Positions 42,035 to 50,938 of a stretch of 59,907 bases of DNA are shown in pieces (positions within the stretch are counted from its first letter, which is position 1; the number at the start of each line of letters is the position of its first letter). The stretch is taken from the NCBI GenBank assembly GCA_015067215.1, contig SVMW01000012.1, positions 1 to 59,907 of the forward strand. Reading direction: 5' to 3'. Source of the stretch: Oscillospiraceae bacterium. Lineage in GTDB: Bacteria; Bacillota; Clostridia; Oscillospirales; Ruminococcaceae. The notes beneath the pieces were generated by a model. The model was not told the DNA's origin. It searched no databases and was given only the letters and a program-made list of their open reading frames with translations. A program made the translations under genes and the position numbers.

Positions 42035-43546
42035 TTAGTCAGCAAGTGGTTTCATTGTTGGGAACAGAAGAACGTCTCTGATGGAGTCGTTGTTTGTAAG
42101 GAGCATTACAAGTCTGTCAACACCAAAGCCAAGGCCGCCTGTTGGTGCAAGGCCGTATTCAAGAGCTGTTACATAGTCGTAGTCAACCTGTGCTTTTGTG
42201 TCAGGTTCAAGTGCCTTGCGGTCTGCAACCTGTTTTTCAAAACGTGCACGCTGGTCAATAGGGTCATTGAGTTCGCTGAATGCGTTGCCGAATTCTGTTG
42301 CGTTGATAAAGTATTCAAAACGTTCTGTGAACATTGGGTCTTCCGGTTTGCGTTTTGCAAGCGGTGAAATTTCCACAGGGTAATCGTAGATAAATGTTGG
42401 CTGAATGAGTTCCGCTTCAACATAAGCGTCAAAGAATTCAGCAAGGATAGCACCTTTGCTTGGAACTTCAGGCAGTTCAACATGGTGTTCTTTTGCAACA
42501 GCAATTGCTTCTTCATCTGTTGCAATTGTGTCAAAGTCAACGCCTGAGTACTTTTTAACTGCTTCCTTCATTGTCATTCTTTCCCAGTGACCAAGGTTGA
42601 TAACTTTGTCCTGATATGGAATTTCAAGTGTGCCGCAAACTTTTGTTGCAACTGTTTTCATCATATCTTCAACAAGGTCCATCATTCCGTTGTAGTCTGT
42701 GTAAGCCTGGTAAAGTTCGATGGATGTAAACTCAGGGTTGTGTTTTGTGTCCATGCCTTCGTTGCGGAAGATACGGCCAACTTCGTAAACTTTGTCAAAA
42801 CCGCCAACGATAAGACGTTTGAGGTAAAGTTCTGTTTCAATACGCAGCACCATATCCATATCAAGTGTGTTGTGGTGTGTGCGGAACGGTTTTGCAGAAG
42901 CACCGATTTCGATTGGTGTGAGGATTGGTGTGTCAACTTCGAGGAAGCCGCGGTTGTCAAGAAATTCGCGGAGCGCACGGAGAATAAGACTGCGTTTTAC
43001 AAATGTATCTTTAACTTCAGGGTTTACGATAAGGTCAAGTTCTCTCTGACGGTAACGTGTATCCTGGTCTTTAAGACCATGGAATTTTTCAGGAAGCGGC
43101 AGGAGAGATTTGCTGAGAAGTTCAATTGCTTTTACACGGATGGAAACTTCGCCGTGTTTTGTACGGAAAACTTCGCCTGTAACACCTGCGATGTCACCGA
43201 TGTCCCATGTGCAAACTTCTTTAAAGTAGTCAACACCCAAAGCGTCCTGACGGAGATAAAGCTGAATTTTGCCGGAGTTGTCTCTCAAATCCATAAATGC
43301 AGCTTTGCCCATAATACGTTTAGACATGATACGTCCTGCAAGACTTACTGTTTTAACTTCTTCTGCTTCGTCGTTAAAATTGTCAACTTCTGTCTGAGCG
43401 TAGCTTGTAACATTGAACTTGGTTTTTGCAAAAGGGTCCTGGCCTTTTTCCTGCAATGCTTTAAGCTTGTCGCGGCGAACCTGCAGAATTTCGCTTAAAG
43501 AAACTTCTGTTTCAACTGTTTCAATGTTTGGATTTTTGTTTTCCAT
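42035..43546 (-). CDS. lysS: Lysyl-tRNA synthetase, class II
   Basis: A 503-residue LysRS. An N-terminal OB anticodon-binding domain (about 60-160, VSLAGRIMSKRIMGKAAFMDL) is followed by the class II catalytic core with motif 1 (EVDTPILTP), motif 2 (FRNEGMDTKHNPEFTSIELYQAY) and motif 3 (GLGFGVDRLVMLLTN). It charges tRNA-Lys. AAAGGAGAACAAA precedes the ATG at 43546; a frame extension to 43618 has no ribosome site. greA lies upstream on the same strand, a common pairing in Firmicutes, but it has its own promoter and terminator here. Confidence 0.95.
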   Translation of the reverse strand: MENKNPNIETVETEVSLSEILQVRRDKLKALQEKGQDPFAKTKFNVTSYAQTEVDNFNDEAEEVKTVSLAGRIMSKRIMGKAAFMDLRDNSGKIQLYLRQDALGVDYFKEVCTWDIGDIAGVTGEVFRTKHGEVSIRVKAIELLSKSLLPLPEKFHGLKDQDTRYRQRELDLIVNPEVKDTFVKRSLILRALREFLDNRGFLEVDTPILTPIEIGASAKPFRTHHNTLDMDMVLRIETELYLKRLIVGGFDKVYEVGRIFRNEGMDTKHNPEFTSIELYQAYTDYNGMMDLVEDMMKTVATKVCGTLEIPYQDKVINLGHWERMTMKEAVKKYSGVDFDTIATDEEAIAVAKEHHVELPEVPSKGAILAEFFDAYVEAELIQPTFIYDYPVEISPLAKRKPEDPMFTERFEYFINATEFGNAFSELNDPIDQRARFEKQVADRKALEPDTKAQVDYDYVTALEYGLAPTGGLGFGVDRLVMLLTNNDSIRDVLLFPTMKPLAD

Positions 43547-43638
43547 TTTGTTCTCCTTTATATATTTTATATTGTAATTTTCACAAAATTTGCCAAATGG
43601 TTTCTGCCATGTGGACATAATAATCCATTATCTTATAT

Positions 43639-43667
43639 ATTTTATCATAAATACTGTTTTGCCGCAA
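43639..43667 (-). promoter_or_regulatory. Promoter of lysS
   Basis: Minus-strand TTGCGG (43662-43667), 17-base spacer, TAAAAT (43639-43644), about 95 bases before the ATG. Confidence 0.6.
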
Positions 43668-43681
43668 TAAGTCCGCACAAC

Positions 43682-43710
43682 AAAAAAAGAGGCTTTTTGC
43701 CTCTTTTTAT
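43682..43710 (-). terminator. Terminator of greA
   Basis: AAAAAGAGGC (43684-43693) pairs with GCCTCTTTTT (43699-43708) with a five-T loop. The minus strand ends in TTTTTTT. Confidence 0.85.
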
Positions 43711-43762
43711 TGTCAAATATGATAGTGCACTGTAAAAAGAGCACATTTGCGCCTAAAACAGA

Positions 43763-44233
43763 TTAAGCAATTGTTTTAACAACAAGTTTCATTGTTGCGC
43801 CTGTCGGGAGGCTAACTTCAACTTCGTCGCCTTCTTTGTGACCAACAAGTGCTGCACCGATTGGGCTTTCAAGGCTGATTTTGTTGTTAAATGGGTCGAA
43901 CTCTGTTGCACCAACGATGTCGTAAACTTCTTCATCGCCAAAGTCGTCAACAACTGTTACCTTGCTGCCAACATTGATGCCGTTTTTGTGCATATCTTCT
44001 TTATTAACAATTTTTGCGTGTTTGATTGTGTATTCTGTTTCGTTGATTTCCTGTTCAACGAGGCCCTGTTCGTTTTTAGCTTCGTCATATTCGCTGTTTT
44101 CGGAAAGGTCACCAAAGCCGCGTGCAACTTTGATTTTTTCAGCGATTTCAGGTCTTTTTACTGTTTTGAGGTATTCAAGTTTTTCAACGAGTTCGTCATA
44201 GCCTGCCTGGGTCAATAAAATTTCTTTAGCCAA
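43763..44233 (-). CDS. greA: Transcription elongation factor GreA
   Basis: A 156-residue GreA: an N-terminal coiled coil (residues 1-75) with the acidic tip DLSENSEYDEAKNEQ, and a C-terminal FKBP-like domain (VGSKVTVVDD, DPFNNKISLESPIGAALVGHKEGDEV). It enters the RNA polymerase secondary channel and rescues backtracked complexes by transcript cleavage. The start codon is TTG at 44233 with AAAAGGAG upstream; no in-frame ATG fits, as the N-terminal MAKEILLTQAGYDEL is conserved from this codon. Confidence 0.95.
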   Translation of the reverse strand: MAKEILLTQAGYDELVEKLEYLKTVKRPEIAEKIKVARGFGDLSENSEYDEAKNEQGLVEQEINETEYTIKHAKIVNKEDMHKNGINVGSKVTVVDDFGDEEVYDIVGATEFDPFNNKISLESPIGAALVGHKEGDEVEVSLPTGATMKLVVKTIA

Positions 44234-44320
44234 TTTTAAAATCTCCTTTTATTCAAATAGCTATGCCGATTTGTTTTTGCAAAGGGGCATAGCTACATTT
44301 GTTTTTAAACAGCAAGATAT

Positions 44321-44348
44321 ATTATATAGGTAAAAAACAAAAAGTCAA
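44321..44348 (-). promoter_or_regulatory. Promoter of greA
   Basis: Minus-strand TTGACT (44343-44348), 16-base T-rich spacer, TATAAT (44321-44326), about 90 bases before the TTG start. Confidence 0.65.
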
Positions 44349-44599
44349 CTACTTTTGTAGATTTTTTATATATTTTTTGCCGTTTTTTTACCATTTGTAA
44401 TGCCAAATATACAAAAGCTTATCCGTTTTGTATAAATATATTCATAAATTACGGAATTATGCACGACAGATGACAACGTTTTCCAAAATACATTCTCCTT
44501 TACATTACCTCTGATGTTATTCTGATATGTATGCACAAGGACAACCCCTGCCCCTGCGGATTTCATCTTTTACCATTGATATTCTATGAATCCCGGACA

Positions 44600-44630
44600 G
44601 CAAAAAAGACTCACATATAGTGAGCCTTCT
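44600..44630 (-). terminator. Terminator of the EF-G paralogue
   Basis: Minus strand: GGCTCAC-TATAT-GTGAGTC followed by TTTTTTG, about 35 bases past the stop codon. Confidence 0.8.
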
Positions 44631-44661
44631 TTGCCGGTTAAAAGTAAAAGGGAGTTGTATT

Positions 44662-46740
44662 TTATTCTTCGTCGTATTTAACGTTGATAAATTCTTTAGC
44701 TTCTGCGATTACTTTTTCTTCAAGGTGTGCCGGCAGCTGTTCGTATCTTACGAATTCAAATGTAAACCAGCCTGCACCTGCTGTAAGTGAGCGGATGTAT
44801 GTAGTAAAGTTTGCCATTTCGCTCATTGGACATTCAGCCATAACAGCCTGCATGCCGTCTTCTGCCGGGTCGAGACCGAGAACACGGCCGCGGCGTTTGT
44901 TAACTTCGCCCATTACGTCGCCTGCGTTTGCGCCAGGAACATATGCAACAAGTGTGCCGTATGGTTCAAGAAGAACAGGGCTTGCTTTTGGCAGACCTGC
45001 TTTGTAAGCAAGTGTTGCAGCAAGTTTGAATGCCATTTCAGAGGAGTCAACTGCATGGTAGGAACCATCCATCAATGTAGCTTTAAGACCAACTACAGGA
45101 TAACCTGCAAGCACGCCGTATTTGATAGCGCTCTGGAGACCTTTTTCAACTGCAGGGAAGTAGTTCTTTGGAACAGAACCGCCGAATACTTCTTCAGCAA
45201 AGATAAGTTCTTCACCATCGTGTGGTTCAAATGTAATTTTAACGTGACCATACTGACCGTGACCGCCGGACTGTTTTTTGTGTTTACCTTCAACAAGTTC
45301 AACTTTTTTGCGGATTGTTTCGCGGTAAGCTACTCTTGGAGCGGAAAGTTCAGCTTCAACGCCGAATTTGCCTTTCATTTTTGCAAGAACAACGTCGAGG
45401 TGCTGTTCGCCAAGGCCTTTGATAAGCTGCTGTGCTGTTTCAATGTCCTGACGATAGGAAACTGTGCAGTCTTCTTCCATAATTCTCTGGAGGGAAGCAG
45501 AAATTTTTGCTTCTTCGCCTTTTTTCTTAGGCTTGATGCACATTTCAAGTGTTGGGTTAGGGAATTCAAATTTTGGATATCTGTATTCGTTCTGTGGGTC
45601 ACAGAGGATATCGCCTGTTTTTGCGTTTGCAAGTTTTGTTACGGCACCGATGTCGCCTGCTTTGATGTAGTCAGCGTCAATCTGTTTTTTACCGCGAACA
45701 AACAGAACTTTACCCATTCTTTCAGGTTCGCCTGTTGTTGTGTTAACAACGTTGGAGTCGCCTTTGAGGTTGCCGCTCAGCACTTTAACAAAGCTCATTT
45801 TGCCTACAAATGGGTCAGCAACTGTTTTGAATACAAGTGCTGCAACCTGGCTGTTTTCGTTGAATGGAAGTGTAACTTCTGTATCGCCGATAAGAAGTTC
45901 TGTACCTTCTGTATCTTCAGGAGAAGGAACAAGAGCATAAAGTGTTTCGAGTGTGAGGTCAAGGCCTTCCAGAGCTGTGGAGGAACCGCACATAACAGGT
46001 GTGATTGTACCTGCTTTGAAACCTGCTTTGATACCTTTGATAATTTCAGCTTTTGTAAACTGTTCGCCTGAGAAGTATTTTTCAAACAGTTCTTCGTCTG
46101 TTTCAGCAACAGCTTCCATCATGGAAGTTACAAGACCGTCAAGACGGTGGCCTGTTGCAGGCATCATAACTTCTTCAGCTTTGCCGTTTTTATAGCTGTA
46201 TGCTTTGAATTCGATAAGGTCGATGTAAACTGTGCCGTGGTCTGTTACTACAGGAACGCTTGTAGGACAGATTTTTGGACCGAATGTTGCTTTGAGTTCT
46301 TCAAAAACTTTGTAGAAGTCTGCGTTTTCAACGTCAACTTTGGAAACGTAGATCATTGTACCTTTTTTGTTCTTTTCAGCAAGTTTGTAAGCTTTCTGTG
46401 TGCCAACTTCAACGCCGTCTTTTGCGCTAACTGTAAGAAGAACAGCTTCAGCTGCTTTAACGCCTTCATATAAGCCAAGTTCAAAGTCGAAAAGGCCAGG
46501 AACGTCAATCATATTGAATTTAGCATCTCTGTATTCAAATGGAGCAACTGCACTGGAAAGTGAGCATTTTCTTTTGATTTCTTCTGCTTCAAAGTCAGAA
46601 ACTGTATTGCCGTCGTCTGTTTTGCCAAGACGTTCGCTTGCTTTGTTCATGTAGAGCAAAGCTTCAACAAGGCTTGTTTTACCGCTGCCTGCGTGGCCTG
46701 CAACGAGAACGTTTTTAATTTTTAACTGTTTGTAGTCCAT
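44662..46740 (-). CDS. Elongation factor G-like translational GTPase with altered G motifs
   Basis: A 692-residue EF-G paralogue of the EF-G2 group. G1 is intact (G15-HAGSGK-T22). G3 reads D79-V-P-G-L83, so the GTPase-activating His of canonical D-x-P-G-H is Leu. G4 reads S133-K-V-D136 instead of N-K-x-D. Switch I lacks the canonical R-G-I-T-I and has RKCSLSSA. Domain IV keeps the SGGHGQYGHVKI block. Cytosolic; likely ribosome-associated, but GTP hydrolysis or guanine selectivity may be changed. GGGAGG lies upstream. It is a single gene with promoter and terminator; this is not the strA-linked fusA. Confidence 0.88.
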   Translation of the reverse strand: MDYKQLKIKNVLVAGHAGSGKTSLVEALLYMNKASERLGKTDDGNTVSDFEAEEIKRKCSLSSAVAPFEYRDAKFNMIDVPGLFDFELGLYEGVKAAEAVLLTVSAKDGVEVGTQKAYKLAEKNKKGTMIYVSKVDVENADFYKVFEELKATFGPKICPTSVPVVTDHGTVYIDLIEFKAYSYKNGKAEEVMMPATGHRLDGLVTSMMEAVAETDEELFEKYFSGEQFTKAEIIKGIKAGFKAGTITPVMCGSSTALEGLDLTLETLYALVPSPEDTEGTELLIGDTEVTLPFNENSQVAALVFKTVADPFVGKMSFVKVLSGNLKGDSNVVNTTTGEPERMGKVLFVRGKKQIDADYIKAGDIGAVTKLANAKTGDILCDPQNEYRYPKFEFPNPTLEMCIKPKKKGEEAKISASLQRIMEEDCTVSYRQDIETAQQLIKGLGEQHLDVVLAKMKGKFGVEAELSAPRVAYRETIRKKVELVEGKHKKQSGGHGQYGHVKITFEPHDGEELIFAEEVFGGSVPKNYFPAVEKGLQSAIKYGVLAGYPVVGLKATLMDGSYHAVDSSEMAFKLAATLAYKAGLPKASPVLLEPYGTLVAYVPGANAGDVMGEVNKRRGRVLGLDPAEDGMQAVMAECPMSEMANFTTYIRSLTAGAGWFTFEFVRYEQLPAHLEEKVIAEAKEFINVKYDEE

Positions 46741-46809
46741 AATATATGAACCTCCCTTTTTAACTGTTTATAGGGCGCATTTAACCTGTCTGCGCACTGT
46801 CATAAAGCC

Positions 46810-46837
46810 ATTATACTATAAATAAAAATTTTTTCAA
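46810..46837 (-). promoter_or_regulatory. Promoter of the EF-G paralogue
   Basis: Minus-strand TTGAAA (46832-46837), 16-base spacer, TATAAT (46810-46815), about 70 bases before the ATG. Confidence 0.6.
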
Positions 46838-46871
46838 ACAACTTTTTCGTTTTTTTAGACAATGGATTGTA

Positions 46872-46914
46872 GAAAAACAAAGTCGATTGTTGAGCAAATT
46901 GCACAACAATCGAC
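46872..46914 (-). terminator. Terminator downstream of the carboxylesterase unit
   Basis: Perfect 11-bp stem GTCGATTGTTG (46882-46892) / CAACAATCGAC (46904-46914). On the minus strand TTTGTTTTTC follows. Confidence 0.8.
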
Positions 46915-46943
46915 ATAGTATCAATCAGTTTCCAACAAATCGG

Positions 46944-47075
46944 TCAATGACCACACAGTTGTTTCCATTGTCTGTGCCTTTGCAGTGTATATCCTGCAAA
47001 GCACAGCACAATAATCAGCAACAATACGGCCGCAGTCTTTTTTGTGATTTCTGATTTTGGATATTTGCTTTTCAT
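46944..47075 (-). CDS. Possible 43-residue single-pass membrane peptide
   Basis: An open frame starting MKSKYPKSEITKK, a hydrophobic stretch AAVLLLIIVLCFAGYTL, then a basic tail ending KQLCGH. It sits between the carboxylesterase stop (24 bases upstream) and the unit's terminator. The start region is inside a direct duplication of about 16 bases (AAAAGCAAATATCCAA). The ribosome site is poor, so it may instead be a decaying membrane-anchor remnant. Confidence 0.35.
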   Translation of the reverse strand: MKSKYPKSEITKKTAAVLLLIIVLCFAGYTLQRHRQWKQLCGH

Positions 47076-47099
47076 TGGATATTTGCTTTTTATCTGTAA

Positions 47100-48605
47100 T
47101 TATCTTTTTCCGTTTGTGGCTTTTGCGTGGAGTTCGGTCAGTTTTCTGTTAAAGTCCACCCTCGCTTCGCATTTGCGGTCAAACACCATTGTAACTTCAT
47201 TGCCTTTGGTGTATGGAGCCCACTTTGGCAATTCGGCACAGTTTGGGTTGCCGTATTTTGCAAAATTGGTAAAGGCGGTGCAAAGCTGTGTTTCCAGCCT
47301 TTCGCGCACAACAGGTTCACCGCACACAGGCACTTTGTGGGTGGAGTGGTAGATGTACGGAATTTCGCTGCAGTGCCAGGCAGGGCTGCCGCCGTAAAGC
47401 GGGAAGCTGTAGCTGAACATATAGGAATATGTCGGCGCTGTGCTCTGCTGTGATTTTGCATCGAGGAACTGGATGTTTGGCAGACCAAAAGAGGAATCAA
47501 GGGCAAGAAGTTCGTACACCGGTTTTTCAGGGTATGCTGCCGTAAACAGCTTTTTAAGTTCCGCTGCATAACTGCCGTAGCGTTTTGCAAGCCTTTCGTC
47601 AACTTCTTCCGCTGTCATTTCATAAGGTTGTTCAGGCAGATGACCGTAGCTGAATTCACTGAAAGTTACACCGCTCATTGTCGGTATGGTTTTTGCCCAG
47701 TCGCAGAAGCCCACCTGCACACCGCCGCCAAGGAAAAACTCTCCGTCAGGGTGCGGGTGCCAGTCCACATCGTAGCCCTCTTCACGCAAGGATGGTGCAA
47801 CGGCATTGTATGCTTCGCTGAGTTTGCGGTAAGGCACAGTTTCCAGCACTGAAATATCCTTTTCTCCAAGATATTTCAAAATTGCTTCAGGCAGTGCCTT
47901 TGCAGCACTTTTGAGGTCATTTACGCGGTAAAAACCGCTCTGTGTAATTGCCTTGTGGAACAGCCCTTCTGCTGACGGCATCTGCAGCAGTGTCTGAATT
48001 TTTCCGCCGCCGCCCGACTGGCCAAACAGTGTTACATTGTCGGGGTCGCCGCCAAAGGCTGCAATGTTTGTTTTTATCCATTTAAGGGCGGCAACAAGGT
48101 CTGCCATGCCGAGATTTGCCGTATATTTATATTTTTCGCCATATTCCGACAGGTCAAAAAAGCCGATAATGTTAAGACGGTGGTTCAGCGTTACAACCAC
48201 AACATCACCGTTGCGGCAAAGGCTGTCACCGTCCACCGCACCAAGTTCAAGACAGCTGCCAAAGGAGTAGCCGCCGCCGTGTATCCACACCATAACAGGC
48301 TTTTTGGCGGACATATCGGTGGTCCATACATTGAGATACTGGCAGTTTTCGTCACTTGGCCAGTAGCCGTGGTGGTAGCGCAGTTCTCCGCCCGGGGCAT
48401 CGTCGTACATAAGCGGGCAGGTAAAGCCGTAGCTGTCAGCGTTTTTTACACCCTCCCATTTTTCCACAGGCTGTGGCATTTCAAAACGTTTTGCATCGGC
48501 ATATTTTATGCCGTGGAAGGTGTGGACGCCGTCAAGGGTGAAACCTCTTAAAACGCCTGCATCGGTAACTGCCTTTGGTGCATTTTTTCCGCATTCAAAC
48601 AACAT
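47100..48605 (-). CDS. Carboxylesterase type B
   Basis: A 501-residue alpha/beta hydrolase. Catalytic Ser lies in LFGQSGGGGKI (the GxSxG elbow), the oxyanion loop is WIHGGGYSFGS, and the His is in AWHCSEIPYIYH. The Tyr-Leu-Asn-Val-Trp strand before the oxyanion loop and the PVMVWIHGGG core match the pnbA-like bacterial esterases. There is no signal peptide. It cleaves carboxyl esters; the physiological substrate is unknown. CAGGAGGTCACACAT precedes the ATG at 48605; the in-frame extension to 48656 lacks a ribosome site. Confidence 0.87.
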   Translation of the reverse strand: MLFECGKNAPKAVTDAGVLRGFTLDGVHTFHGIKYADAKRFEMPQPVEKWEGVKNADSYGFTCPLMYDDAPGGELRYHHGYWPSDENCQYLNVWTTDMSAKKPVMVWIHGGGYSFGSCLELGAVDGDSLCRNGDVVVVTLNHRLNIIGFFDLSEYGEKYKYTANLGMADLVAALKWIKTNIAAFGGDPDNVTLFGQSGGGGKIQTLLQMPSAEGLFHKAITQSGFYRVNDLKSAAKALPEAILKYLGEKDISVLETVPYRKLSEAYNAVAPSLREEGYDVDWHPHPDGEFFLGGGVQVGFCDWAKTIPTMSGVTFSEFSYGHLPEQPYEMTAEEVDERLAKRYGSYAAELKKLFTAAYPEKPVYELLALDSSFGLPNIQFLDAKSQQSTAPTYSYMFSYSFPLYGGSPAWHCSEIPYIYHSTHKVPVCGEPVVRERLETQLCTAFTNFAKYGNPNCAELPKWAPYTKGNEVTMVFDRKCEARVDFNRKLTELHAKATNGKR

Positions 48606-48672
48606 ATGTGTGACCTCCTGAACAATGGTTTTATATTTATAACTGAAATTCTGCAAGCTGTATTTTGATTTT

Positions 48673-48701
48673 ATTTTAACCTTTAAAATGTGTTATGACA
48701 A
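48673..48701 (-). promoter_or_regulatory. Promoter of the carboxylesterase gene
   Basis: Minus-strand TTGTCA (48696-48701), 17-base spacer, TAAAAT (48673-48678), about 70 bases before the ATG. Confidence 0.6.
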
Positions 48702-48919
48702 ATAAAATATAAGAATAATTTTATGTGCAAAACAAACAAAAGATAACCTTTGTCACCCCAAACAGATGTAATGGGTTTCACGGGTTAATGCTGCCGGCAG
48801 CGAACAGTCTGCCTGCTGTGCAGAAAGATTATTCGCTTATGCTCAGAATTACAGAATGGCGGGAGAAGCAGCCCCTCTCCTGCAGCCCAAAACAGTTTTG
48901 TCAATACCCCTCACACAAC

Positions 48920-48958
48920 AAAACCGCCCTTTCATAACGAAAGGACGGTTCTGTTTTT
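48920..48958. terminator. Hairpin terminator downstream of the aldolase
   Basis: AACCGCCCTTTC (48922-48933) pairs with GAAAGGACGGTT (48939-48950), one mismatch. T-runs lie on both sides (TTTTGTTG on minus, CTGTTTTT on plus). Confidence 0.65.
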
Positions 48959-49055
48959 CGGTATTATAAATCGGTATACGATATTGTGTGCTTTGCTGCA
49001 TTGTGCACTGTCAGCGGAACTGCAGTTCACAAAATGCCTGTGCCGGACGCCACAA

Positions 49056-49919
49056 TTAAGCTTTGCCTACGCTGCCGAAAAGTTCCAGTTTTTCTTTAAC
49101 TGTTGCTTTAATTGCTTCAAAGCCGGGTGCAAGGAGTTTTCTTGGGTCATAGCCTTTGCCCTGCTGGTCTTTGCCTGCTTCAATGTATTCTCTTGTTGCA
49201 GCAGCAAAAGAGAGCTGACATTCTGTGTTAACGTTGATTTTTGCAACGCCGAGGCTGATTGCTGTTTTGATCATATCAGCAGGAATACCTGTGCCGCCGT
49301 GAAGAACAAGTGGCATGCCTTCTGTTGCATTTTTGATTTTTTCAAGAGCTTCAAAATCGAGACCCTGCCAGTTTGCAGGATATTTGCCGTGGATATTGCC
49401 GATGCCTGCTGCAAGGAAGTCGATGCCAAGGTCTGCAATCATTTTGCATTCGTTTGCATCTGCAACTTCGCCGCGGCCAACAACGCCGTCTTCTTCACCG
49501 CCGATAGAGCCAACTTCAGCTTCAACGGAGATGCCGAGAGAATGTGCAAGTTCAACGATTTCCTTTGTTTTCTGCACGTTTTCATCAATAGCATAGTGGC
49601 TGCCGTCAAACATTACAGAAGAGAAACCTGCTTCGATGCATTTTTTTGCGCCTTCGTAGCTGCCGTGGTCAAGGTGCAGAGCAACAGGAACTGTGATATT
49701 AAGTTCTTCAATCATTGCTTTAACCATTGCTGCAACTGTTTTGTAGCCTGTCATATATTTGCCTGCGCCTTCGGAAACGCCAAGGATTACAGGGCTTTTG
49801 AGTTCTTCTGCTGTAAGCAGTACTGCTTTTGTCCATTCAAGGTTGTTGATGTTGATCTGAGCAACTGCATAACCTTCTGCTTTTGCTTTTCTGAGCATTT
49901 CTGTTGCATTAACTAACAT
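49056..49919 (-). CDS. fba: Class II fructose-bisphosphate aldolase family
   Basis: A 287-residue zinc-dependent aldolase. Metal and substrate motifs: ALHLDHGSYEG (the H-L-D-H site), GFSSVMFDGSHY, VEAEVGSIGGEEDG, LAAGIGNIHGKYP, LVLHGGTGIP and INVNTE. It splits fructose-1,6-bisphosphate, although tagatose-bisphosphate aldolases (GatY/KbaY) look alike at this level. AAAGGAGATTATAAA precedes the ATG. The protein is cytosolic and central to glycolysis. Confidence 0.92.
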   Translation of the reverse strand: MLVNATEMLRKAKAEGYAVAQININNLEWTKAVLLTAEELKSPVILGVSEGAGKYMTGYKTVAAMVKAMIEELNITVPVALHLDHGSYEGAKKCIEAGFSSVMFDGSHYAIDENVQKTKEIVELAHSLGISVEAEVGSIGGEEDGVVGRGEVADANECKMIADLGIDFLAAGIGNIHGKYPANWQGLDFEALEKIKNATEGMPLVLHGGTGIPADMIKTAISLGVAKINVNTECQLSFAAATREYIEAGKDQQGKGYDPRKLLAPGFEAIKATVKEKLELFGSVGKA

Positions 49920-50038
49920 TTTATAATCTCCTTTTTGAAAGTGGTTAAAAATTTCAAAATTATTTATATTAACAGTATATCATACATTGACAAATAAAGA
50001 TACAGAATTTTTTTGTAGTTATGTGTAGATTTTTGAAG

Positions 50039-50938
50039 TTACAGCATATGCCGTGCATAATGGAAAATATATTGCTGGGCAATGCCTTCGTAGCCTTTGC
50101 AGCACTGTGGGAACCCGTTTGGGAACAGCTGTGCCATTGCTTTTTTAATCCACACATCTTTCGGGAAACTTTCGTACTGACGGCAGCTGAAAAGCAGCAC
50201 GCAGTCGGCAACCTTTGGGCCCACGCCCTTTATCTGCATCAGATATTTCTGTGCTTCTTCATAAGGCAGGCTTTTTACTGTGGTTTCGTCAATTTCGCCG
50301 CTTAAAACCTTTGCCACCGCATCGGCAAGATATTTTGCACGGAATCCGAACTTCATATCCTTGTAATCCTGTTCGGTAATGTTTTTCATCTGCTCTGCTG
50401 CAGGGAATGCAAAACTGTCCCCCACCTTTGTGCCGTAGTTTTCGCTTAAACGGTCGCAAAGCTGCTTTATGCGGGGAATGTTGTTGTTCTGACTGATGAT
50501 AAAGGTGATTAAAGTTTCAAAAAAGTCCTGATTGAGCACGCGGATACCTGGGGCAAATTCTATTGCCTTTGCCACAGTTTCGTCCTGACTGAACTGCTTT
50601 TTAAGGGCGGTGTAATCCATATCAAGCGAAAGAAATTCCCCTATTTTTTCCGCCAGTTCATCGGTTGGCTGTGCGGTGAGCAGTTTTACCGTAAGGGTAC
50701 CGCACTTATGCTTTTGTGCTGTGCTGTTTGTGTTGTCAGCATTGACTGCGCTGTCTGCATCGTCTGCATTGTTATCATAGGTCAGTGTAATGTGGCAAAG
50801 CTGTTTTTCTATAAAACCTTTAAACCCACCCTCATACTCGTCAAAACGGAACGCCTGTCCGCAAAGGAAGGTTTCGGCAAGGTCGTAATCGGTGACATTA
50901 TGGTATAAAATAACGTTGTCCTGTATGGTAAACTGCAT
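50039..50938 (-). CDS. 8-oxoguanine DNA glycosylase/AP lyase (OGG1 type)
   Basis: A 299-residue HhH-GPD DNA glycosylase. An N-terminal OGG_N-like beta domain (residues 1-115) has an insert rich in Asp/Asn (55-80). In the helix-hairpin-helix, IKGVGPKVADCVLLFSC, Lys242 sits where the OGG1 lyase lysine lies, and Asp261 in FPKDVWI is the second catalytic residue. AlkA lacks that Lys, so excision of oxidised guanine with strand cleavage is expected. The start at 50938 follows AGAGGATATACAGAAT. Confidence 0.9.
   Translation of the reverse strand: MQFTIQDNVILYHNVTDYDLAETFLCGQAFRFDEYEGGFKGFIEKQLCHITLTYDNNADDADSAVNADNTNSTAQKHKCGTLTVKLLTAQPTDELAEKIGEFLSLDMDYTALKKQFSQDETVAKAIEFAPGIRVLNQDFFETLITFIISQNNNIPRIKQLCDRLSENYGTKVGDSFAFPAAEQMKNITEQDYKDMKFGFRAKYLADAVAKVLSGEIDETTVKSLPYEEAQKYLMQIKGVGPKVADCVLLFSCRQYESFPKDVWIKKAMAQLFPNGFPQCCKGYEGIAQQYIFHYARHML

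Larger units (their letters stand above)
44234..44661. other. Intergenic region upstream of greA, 428 bases
   Basis: It holds the greA promoter (44321-44348) and the terminator of the EF-G paralogue (44602-44630). The remaining 250 bases are AT-rich, with one 66-codon minus-strand open frame (44366-44566) that lacks a ribosome site. No convincing gene. Confidence 0.6.
46741..47099. other. Intergenic region, 359 bases, with possible short gene
   Basis: It contains the promoter of the EF-G paralogue (46810-46837), a terminator-type hairpin (46882-46914) and a possible 43-residue minus-strand membrane peptide (46944-47075). Nothing else is recognised. Confidence 0.6.
48606..49055. other. Intergenic region between esterase and aldolase, 450 bases
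   Basis: It holds the esterase promoter (48673-48701) and a bidirectional terminator hairpin (48920-48958). The 200 bases between them carry no ribosome-site-supported frame and no structure I recognise. Confidence 0.55.

Noticed and set aside
44366-44566. 66-codon minus-strand open frame upstream of greA
   Set aside because: No ribosome site, no recognisable domain, and the promoter of greA lies beside it. It is probably a chance frame in AT-rich DNA.
48725-48937. 70-codon plus-strand open frame between esterase and aldolase
   Set aside because: GTG start with no ribosome site, runs into a terminator hairpin, and shows no domain.
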